Source: Haematococcus lacustris (Eukaryota; Chlorophyta; Chlorophyceae; Chlamydomonadales; Haematococcaceae). From it: a stretch of DNA of 64,000 nt. Numbering within the stretch: position 1 is the stretch's first letter; the number at the start of each line of letters is the position of its first letter. The notes beneath the pieces are model-generated. The model made no database searches. It had not been told where the DNA came from and saw only the letters and a program-made list of their open reading frames with translations. The DNA lies in contig JASKMD010000008.1 of NCBI GenBank assembly GCA_030144725.1, positions 9,460,787 to 9,524,786 of the forward strand, read 5' to 3'. Below, piece after piece: positions 57,581 to 64,000 of this stretch. The translations under genes were made by a program, and so were the position numbers.

Positions 57581-58690
57581 CCTTGCATTTAATGTTGCTT
57601 CTATCTTCGACCAGATGTTTGCCAGACTGCTGCTGCTGTTGCAACCAGTGTTGTTTTTTGCTATACGCCTTTATGAATGATCTATAGCTCAAAATGACAT
57701 GGCATAGGTTCTCTACCCTTGATGATACAGCTCGACCCTACTTCAAAACATCGCTCAGGTAGAAAAATTAACGAAAACTACGCTATAAATACGCAAAATC
57801 GCTGGGTGAATCGCATTTATTGTAGCGAGGTAGTGCAGCTCGCAAAGCGACCATCTTATAGCGCAAAAGGACCCTTGAAGTATGGCATGTCATAGCCAAC
57901 GCTATATACAGCGGGAAAATAACACTGGTTGCAACCGGCCTGCTTGGCAGCAATACCCAGTTTGCTGTCTTACAAGCGACTGCCAGTCTGCAAGTGGGTT
58001 TTGCCTCACCCCACGCCTCACAATGATGTATCTTTGGGCATTAACAACCACAGGGGCCAATGTAGCTGCTGATGGTGGGGTGGGTTGCCCCAGCCAAGAG
58101 TGGTGGGGAAGGTGGTGATGTTGCTCGTCTTAAGTCATGTACCTGTCGCTCAATGCCCATCTACTAGCCAGGCAGGCCGGGAAAGGGGTGGTGGGGGGGT
58201 CCGTATGTCAGGGGGAAGTGGTGGGCGCAGGGGCAACCTAGTAAAAGCTGCGGCCATGGCCACGTGAACAACTGGTCACCCCTCCCATTGAACCACCACG
58301 TAAGGGACATTTGACTTTGCGGCATGCCTGGTGGGAGTTGAGTTGTCATTTTAACGCGGAATGCCTTTACTCTGCGCCTGCGCGCCCGAGCTGCTGGCAC
58401 CCACGGGTGACCGGCAGTCTGCCAGGCACGCGAACGGTTCCGCTGTGCGCGATGGGCCTTTCAAGTGCTGCCTAACAACACCCACAACGCGGGATGCAGA
58501 GTTCTCCGCTGCGGTACACTGCGGTACACTTTACGGCATGGAGCCCAATTTTCTCAACGTCATCTTACACAGCCAGCTCAATCCCACTCTGCCTGCCCAT
58601 TGAGATGCTCCAGTACCATGTACCGTAGGTCAGCACGCAATGTGTTGGCTGGCACATACAACCCCACTGCCTTGCAATACTCGTTTAACA
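57581..58690. other. Low-GC intergenic stretch, nothing assigned
   Basis: About 1.1 kb. It contains a doubled GCGGTACACT (58512-58531) and short ORFs without motifs. I see no gene here. Confidence 0.45.
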
Positions 58691-59650
58691 TTTTCACGCT
58701 CAGCTTCTTGCCCAAGGTGCCACAGCTGCTTCACGCTATCTGGTGCAAATGAGCACAGAAGGGTGAGGCACTCATCGTCCCAGTGCTTGTCATCCCTCTT
58801 CTGATCGAACATGGGCATGGGCCACAAAGGGCTTTGTGATTAAGGGCCTCATGCACACACCACCTTGGTGCGGGGGCCATGCATTGGGCACATGCACATG
58901 CAGTCTCTGACCACTCAACGTGGATCCCTGCAGCAGGGAAGAAGCAGCTGTGCATGCTCATAGAGCCGGGGATGGATGATGCAAAGGCATGTGCATCCCG
59001 CTGTGGAGCACTGCAAAGCTCTACCTCCTGTGTGCTCAGCTCCAAGCACCACCGATGACCCACACTTGCTCGTGCACGGTGAGCCTTGCTGGGGTCAGCA
59101 GCAGCAGCTGGCTTGTGATATGCATTGCAAATGCTGCACAAACCCCAATGCATTGCACGGTAGGTGCAGCAGAGTGCCGGCAGGGCCGGGTGGTGCTGGC
59201 TGGACCCCTGCACCTGTGATGGGTGCGAGGGTGGTTGGTCTGGGAGATGGTGGGGGCAGGGCGCATGGGCTGGCCCAGGCTGTGCAGGTGCTTGCGTGGG
59301 TGTGGAGCTGAGACGGGGCATGGGCTGGAGCTGACTGGCTGACTCCTGCCCCCGCAGCCGCTGGCACACAGCATGCGCAGCTGCAGCAGACTCAGCGCAA
59401 GTCCTGTGGGCTAATGGAATCAGTGCGGGCACCAAGTTGTCGCAGGCCTTGATGATTTCAGCCATCTGGGTTGTGACCTGGCCGATGGCTCGTACACTCT
59501 GCCCGGAGCGGTAGGAGGCTGCCTCCCCCCTCCACATGAATCTCCACCCAGCCAGCAAGACCAGCTGGTGTCGTCTTCACACACAGCGCACAGCGGGCTG
59601 CATGCCCGCCCTTCCCCTTGTAGGGGTGATACTTGGATGTCGGCATGCTG
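58630..59650 (-). other. Possible unassigned minus-strand gene or decayed element
   Basis: Minus-strand frames include MPTSKYHPYKGKGGHAARCA followed by LCVKTTPAGLAGW (59646 downward), QMAEIIKACDNLVPALIPLA (about 59475-59416), and FDQKRDDKHWDDECLTLLCS then SVKQLWHLGQEAEREN (58815-58680). These look more protein-like than the surrounding frames, but they do not join in a frame I can support and match no family I know. A small zinc-binding protein or transposon remnant is possible. Confidence 0.25.
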
Positions 59651-60642
59651 CAGGCATGTGCACACGCCAGCTTCTAAAACCCCTATTTGCAAATCTCAGC
59701 AAGAGTTGAGACCTTGGCAGGGGGTCCACAGATAGGTTCCCTAGCCAGTGACGCAGGGCTGGGGCATTCGTTTGCGTCCGATGGTCGCCATATTGGCATC
59801 AACAGAGTGGGCAGCATGGAGGAGTGTTTCCCCACCTTTTGGAGCCTAATCCACAAGGGATTGATGCAGCTGCCACTGCTGTGCTCCTACTGTGGTCTCC
59901 TCCAAGTTTCAGAGCCCCTGAGCCAGCGCATGTTGGTCACGATGTTGGACATGGGGTCGGGCTCCTCGCACATCGCGCACTATTCATCGCGTCAATGGGG
60001 GACTCACAGATACTGGGTCAGCGTACATCAAGTCCGCAGGCTCGGTAGGGTCGGATACCCGGCAACATGCCCGACCAGCTCGGCGCGTGCCTCAGCGCGG
60101 CCGCATTCCGACGCTTCAATTCGCGTGTAAACCCGTGCAGAGATGAGTCCGGAAAAGCCGTTGTCCCTTATCGTTAGGGGGGTTGGTGGTTCAATGGGAG
60201 GGGTGACCAACTGCCGAAAGTGGCCCAAATCATGAGAGAAGTCGCGTTGGGTGTAGTGCGTAAGCGAATAATAACTGCTGCTGTAAAAGCATGCGTATGC
60301 CTCTAACTTGTCGGCGAGGGCTCCGACCCTAACCTCGCTGCGAACCACGAGTACGTCGGCCGCACATCCTGGTGGTGCTGTGTGCGAAGCCCATCTTCGT
60401 TGTACTCTGTTTTTTTGCCGTGACAGGAATGGGAGGATGCTGCTCGCGCACAGTCGAGCACGCAGAAGAGGAGCCGGGCGACGTGCGTCCAGGACTTTGA
60501 GCCCGTGCAACAGCTGGGTCGGCATGACGTCTGGCTCTGCACATGCAATGCATCCCATGACAAGGCAGGTGGAGAAATGGTGGCACAGAACAGGAAAGTG
60601 AAAGCTGCTTGATGGGGTTGAAGCGGGAAGTGACTTTCCCAG
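59651..60642. other. Unresolved sequence upstream of the kinase gene
   Basis: About 1 kb with overlapping ORFs on both strands (for example 60558-60028 minus, 59687-60130 plus), none with motifs. An exon encoding the glycine-rich loop of the downstream kinase would be expected somewhere here; I do not find a convincing G-x-G-x-x-G. Confidence 0.4.
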
Positions 60643-63590
60643 ATGGAAGGAGAGGCAGGTTCTCAGCGCACCTTACTCCGCTGCCTGGTCGGCGCACTGC
60701 AGATGGTCATCAAGCTCATGCAGCGGCCCCTGTCAGAGCAGCAAGCCAAGTTCCTGGCTGACGAACTGCTGGCACAGGTAGCTGCTGGCCCAGTAGCAGG
60801 CGCAGGCGCAGAGTCCAGCAGCCAGTGCCTAGGACCCCCCTCCCCTCCCCTGACCAGCATTGCGTCAGAGCAGGGGCCATGCAGGTCCAGGCACACCAAG
60901 CAGTGCTGAGAGGCTGCCCCTCCTTGCAGTCCCCTGCCTTCTGCTCTGGTCCTGTTCCTGTGACTCTGTCACGCACCACTGCCCTGCGCCCTGCCTGGCT
61001 GGCTGGCAGTGCCGGCAGGGCCCCGGCCATGTGAACCTGGTGAAGCCGCGGGAGTTGGTGCTGACCCCGCGCCACCTGGGCTTTGCCATGGAGTACGTGC
61101 GCGGCGGCAGCCTGCAGCAGTATGTCAGGGGCAGGCCTGCGGATGAGGTGCGCCGCCTGCACCCCCCCTCAGGCGGCTGGACACCCCTCAGCAGCAAGGC
61201 CTGACTGCCAGCTGCTCTTGCCCAGCCTTGCCTCCAGCTGCCATGCGCATGGCCCCTCCCCTCCCCTGCCCCCACTGCCTGCCTGCCCCCACTGCCTGCC
61301 TGCCCTGGCCCTCTCGGGTGCAGGACTTGGCATGCTACCTGTTCCGCCAGCTGCTGTGGCTCATCACCTACTGCACAGACAACCACGTGAGCAGCGGGGG
61401 GGGAGGGGCAGCCACCCGGCCCTGCTCTCCCTCTCAGGGCCCCTAGCGCAGTGCCCAGGCGGAGCCGCATGCCAGCACAGCTGGGTAGGGGGTAGGGGGT
61501 AGGGTTAGGGGGTAGGGTTAGGGTGAGCCAGCAGCTGGGGCGGGGGCAGCTTGTCTGTGGCTGGAGCCGCTGCTGCTGCTGGCTGCTGGTGCCAGTGTGG
61601 GGGGCAGCCTAGTGGCTCTGCCTGGACCAGCCACACACACACCCAGGCAACTGACAGCCTTCTTCGGCCCACTGTCCCCCCGTGCACTCACCCTGAGCCA
61701 GTGTCTATCCACCCTACACTCTCACCTACCCCTTAACCCCACCCTGCCCCTGCCCCTGCCCCTGCCCCTGCCCCTCCTGGCCCCTGCCCCTGCCCCTGCC
61801 CCTGCCCCCTGCCCCTGCCCCTGCCCCTGCCCCTGCCCCTGCCCCTGCCCCTCTTGCCCCTGCCCCTGCCCCTGCCCCTGCCCCCTGCCCCTGCCCCTCT
61901 TGCCCCTGCCCCTGCCCCTCTTGCCCCAATCCCAGTCCCAGCCCTGGTCCCCGCCTCTGCCCCTCTCAAGACACAATTGCTCAGCGCTTGCAGGTCCCCA
62001 ACCGCGACATCAAGCTTGACCGGCTGCTGCTGGACACCTCACGCCCTCCCCGCCTGCTGCTGGCGGACTTTGGCGTGGTCAAGGTCAGTGCAGCCCGGCA
62101 GCCTGCCCCAGGCCCCTAGCCCTCCCCCCCTTGTCACCCTGCTAGGCCTAGGCAATGATGCTGAATCAGACCAGGACGACCCTGACCCTGACCCTGACAC
62201 CTGACCCTGACCCTGGCCCTGACCCTGACCCTGACCCTGACCCTGACCCTGACCTTGACCCTGACCCTGGCAGCACTACTGGCACTGTCTGACTCCTGCT
62301 CTGCCTCCCCCTCCCCAACAGGCTGCGCAAGCCCTGGCTGGCTCTGCTGCCACCCCCCCCCGCCCCCTACTACGGCCCCGACCAGCTGCACAGCCTGCTG
62401 TTTGGCCCCCCCAGCCAGACCCCGCACCCAGCTGGTCCTGGGCGAGACGACCCCGACTCCAGCCGGCCCACTGCCACACGGCACGCAGCCCCAGCAAGGC
62501 ATCCGCACCATGAGCAGCAGCAGGCCTCAGGCAGACAAGTCAGGGGCAGCAGTGGGTCACCCGCCCCCCCTCCCCCCCCGGGGCCCTGACCCTGCCTCAG
62601 GTGCTGCTGCCCTGGACTCCCCCTTCACCCGCCTCCTGGCCGCCTCCACTGCTGCAGCACTGGGCAGCAAGCCATCCCCCCTCAGACAGCCCCCCCCTGC
62701 AGGCCCCAGCAGCCGGCAGCGCCCAGGCCCCCTCTGAGCCCAGCCAGGGCAGGCGGGGGGGGCAGGAGCAGGGCGCGCCCCGCATCACCTTGTCCCGCAG
62801 CCCCAGCTCAGCGGCTGAGGGCCCCAGTACCGCCTGGAGCCGGCGCTTCAACAGCGGCGTGCCTCAGGGGGTGCTGGAGGCGGCGGTGGCAGCGCTGGCA
62901 GCAGAGGCCGCAGCGGAGCATGAGCCCCAGGCGGGCTGCACGGTGCCGCTGCTGGCGCAGCAGGGCGAGGTGCAGCGGGGGGGGGAGGCGGGCAAGGCGG
63001 CCCAGCAGGCTGGCCTGGCCCCCGTGGCGCCCGCCCCCCCCACCTACAGCGCTGTGGCGCATGACGTGTGGGCTGCGGGGGTGGTGCTGGCCACGATGCT
63101 GCTGGGCGCTAACCCCTTCAGCTTTGACGACAAGGCAGGGTGAGGTGCGAGGGCGAGGGGCAGGGGCAGTGCCAGGGGCAGGGGCTGCACCAGCGAGGGG
63201 CAGGGGCAGGGGCAGGGGCAGGGGTAGGGGCAGGGGCAGCACACCAGCGCTGCCCAGATTATGTTTCGTTCCCTTTTTCGTTCATTCCCAGTACTGGAGG
63301 GGGGAAGCACTGCTGCCCACGCCTCATGCTGCTCCTGGCCGGCAGCCACCCTGACGCTGGCCCTGGCTGCTGCCCTGGCTGCTGTTGTGATCTCGCCCTC
63401 ACACTGGCTGTTAGGCCTGGACCAGCCCAGTGGGTGTGTGTGTGTGTGTGGGAGGGAGGGTCAGGCCTAGGGCTCTGCGCCACAGCTTGATGCGGCCCGG
63501 GAGGAGGGTGGCTGCAGGTTTGGTGAGATGAGGGACGCGGCAGTGCGCGCCTACCACCCTGACCACCACCTGGCCTGGCGGCAGCAGCTG
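60643..63590 (+). CDS. SnRK2-like Ser/Thr protein kinase, divergent, probably incomplete
   Basis: Resolved exons in phase: 60643-60777, 61010-61147, 61324-61386, 61994-62083; then a long exon region about 62323-63139 and an exon about 63486-63580. Kinase landmarks: VIKLM (beta-3 lysine), HVNLVKPRELVLTPRHLGFA then MEYVRGGSLQQYV (hinge), ACYLFRQLLWLITYCTDNH, VPNRDIKLDRLLLD (catalytic loop, NRD for HRD), LLLADFGVVK (DFG), a region with YYGPDQL where APE is expected, and SAVAHDVWAAGVVLATMLLG with NPFSFDD (subdomain IX, as in SnRK2 DVWSCGV/YPF). The activation-loop side is broken by a Pro/Ser/Ala-rich insert of about 200 residues in which the frame changes, so at least one further intron is unplaced. 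The ATG at 60643 leaves no glycine-rich loop; an upstream exon or true loss is possible. It may continue past the window. Confidence 0.7.
61490..61527. repeat. Telomere-like GGGTTAG/GGGGTAG tract
   Basis: Mixed GGGTAG, GGGTTAG and GGGGGTAG units in a kinase intron; short and degenerate. Confidence 0.75.
61741..61925. repeat. (CCCCTG)n array, interrupted, kinase intron
   Basis: Hexamer array with CTCCTGG and CTCTTG interruptions, about 30 units, between kinase exons 61324-61386 and 61994-62083. Same unit as the array at 42948-43303. Confidence 0.93.
62179..62272. repeat. (CCCTGA)n array, kinase intron
   Basis: About 15 CCCTGA hexamers with single CCCTGG and CCTTGA variants. Confidence 0.9.
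63160..63240. repeat. (GGGGCA)n array
   Basis: Hexamer repeat, the reverse complement of CCCCTG shifted in register, in the 3' part of the kinase region. Confidence 0.85.
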
Positions 63591-63891
63591 GGTGGGTGGC
63601 GCCGCGCTGCTGGCCCTCCTGGCTGCAGGCAGAGGGGGAAGGGCTGCCGGGCACATGGCGGGGCAGCAGGGGGCCAGCAGCAGGGGGGGAGAGGAGCTTG
63701 ACCACTGAGGTGCCATCCAGCCGCTTGCCTCACTGTCACTGTCACTGGTACTGTCACTGGCGTCAAGGTTCAGCCTTAGTGGTATGCTAGCTTGCTGTTT
63801 GTTAGCCTGCCTGCCGGTCCTGCTGCCCCGCCTGCCTGCCTGCAGTGGCGAGGATGAGTCGAGGCCGGGTGTCTGAGGAGGCTCAGGTCAG

Positions 63892-64000
<109 letters not shown>

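Noticed and set aside
54888..57692. 840-934 codon ORFs rich in Gly-Ala-Arg or Pro-Arg-Ala
   Set aside because: Readings of the GGGGC array, open in all frames. Not evidence of a gene.

Overview
Eukaryotic nuclear DNA, most probably from a chlamydomonadalean green alga. The evidence is very high GC, genes split into many short exons by GT-AG introns, long Ala/Gly/Gln/Pro-rich insertions in otherwise conserved proteins, CAG/CTG-rich microsatellites throughout, a TGTAA-type 3' end signal after two genes, and a plant/algal gene set (caleosin, PsbS-like protein, SnRK2-type kinase, SUVH-type SRA/SET protein, SUD1/Doa10 ligase). A Haematococcus-like genome would fit, but the species is inference. 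I see no prokaryotic, organellar or viral genes. Exons below were joined by hand from splice motifs and reading phase; where phases agree across a join I give exact coordinates.

Layout. Minus strand: condensin-II subunit D3 (43-7552, 3' end off the left edge), then a very large Doa10/MARCH6/SUD1 ER-membrane ubiquitin ligase (8341-20861), then an unresolved proline-rich region with a 66-bp tandem repeat (21.3-22.5 kb). Plus strand: caleosin (23465-25785). Minus: PIG-V GPI mannosyltransferase (26663-33180), whose first intron is a 3.1-kb GGGCT/GGGCTAGGGCT satellite. Plus, divergent from PIG-V: an SRA + pre-SET + SET protein (about 34571-40701). Minus, convergent: a short-chain dehydrogenase (41593-44602). 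Then 4.3 kb dominated by two pure arrays (GGCCCT and CCCCCG). Plus: PsbS-like protein (48923-50885) and a membrane-anchored cyclophilin-like protein (51306-54149). Then a 2.5-kb GGGGC array (55085-57580), a poorly resolved 57.6-60.6 kb region, and an SnRK2-like kinase (60643 to about 63.6 kb) running into a CCTG repeat at the right edge.

The genes do not form a pathway. They are independent housekeeping, lipid, ER-quality-control, chromatin and photosynthesis genes; neighbours are co-oriented, divergent or convergent with no operon logic. The most distinctive property is the density of tandem arrays, many one or two substitutions away from a telomere-like CCCTAA hexamer, sitting inside introns and between genes. 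Other points of interest are a gapless 254-bp dispersed repeat present twice, a SET domain that has lost its NHxC motif, a PsbS-like protein apparently without the pH-sensing glutamate context, and two probable GC-AG introns.
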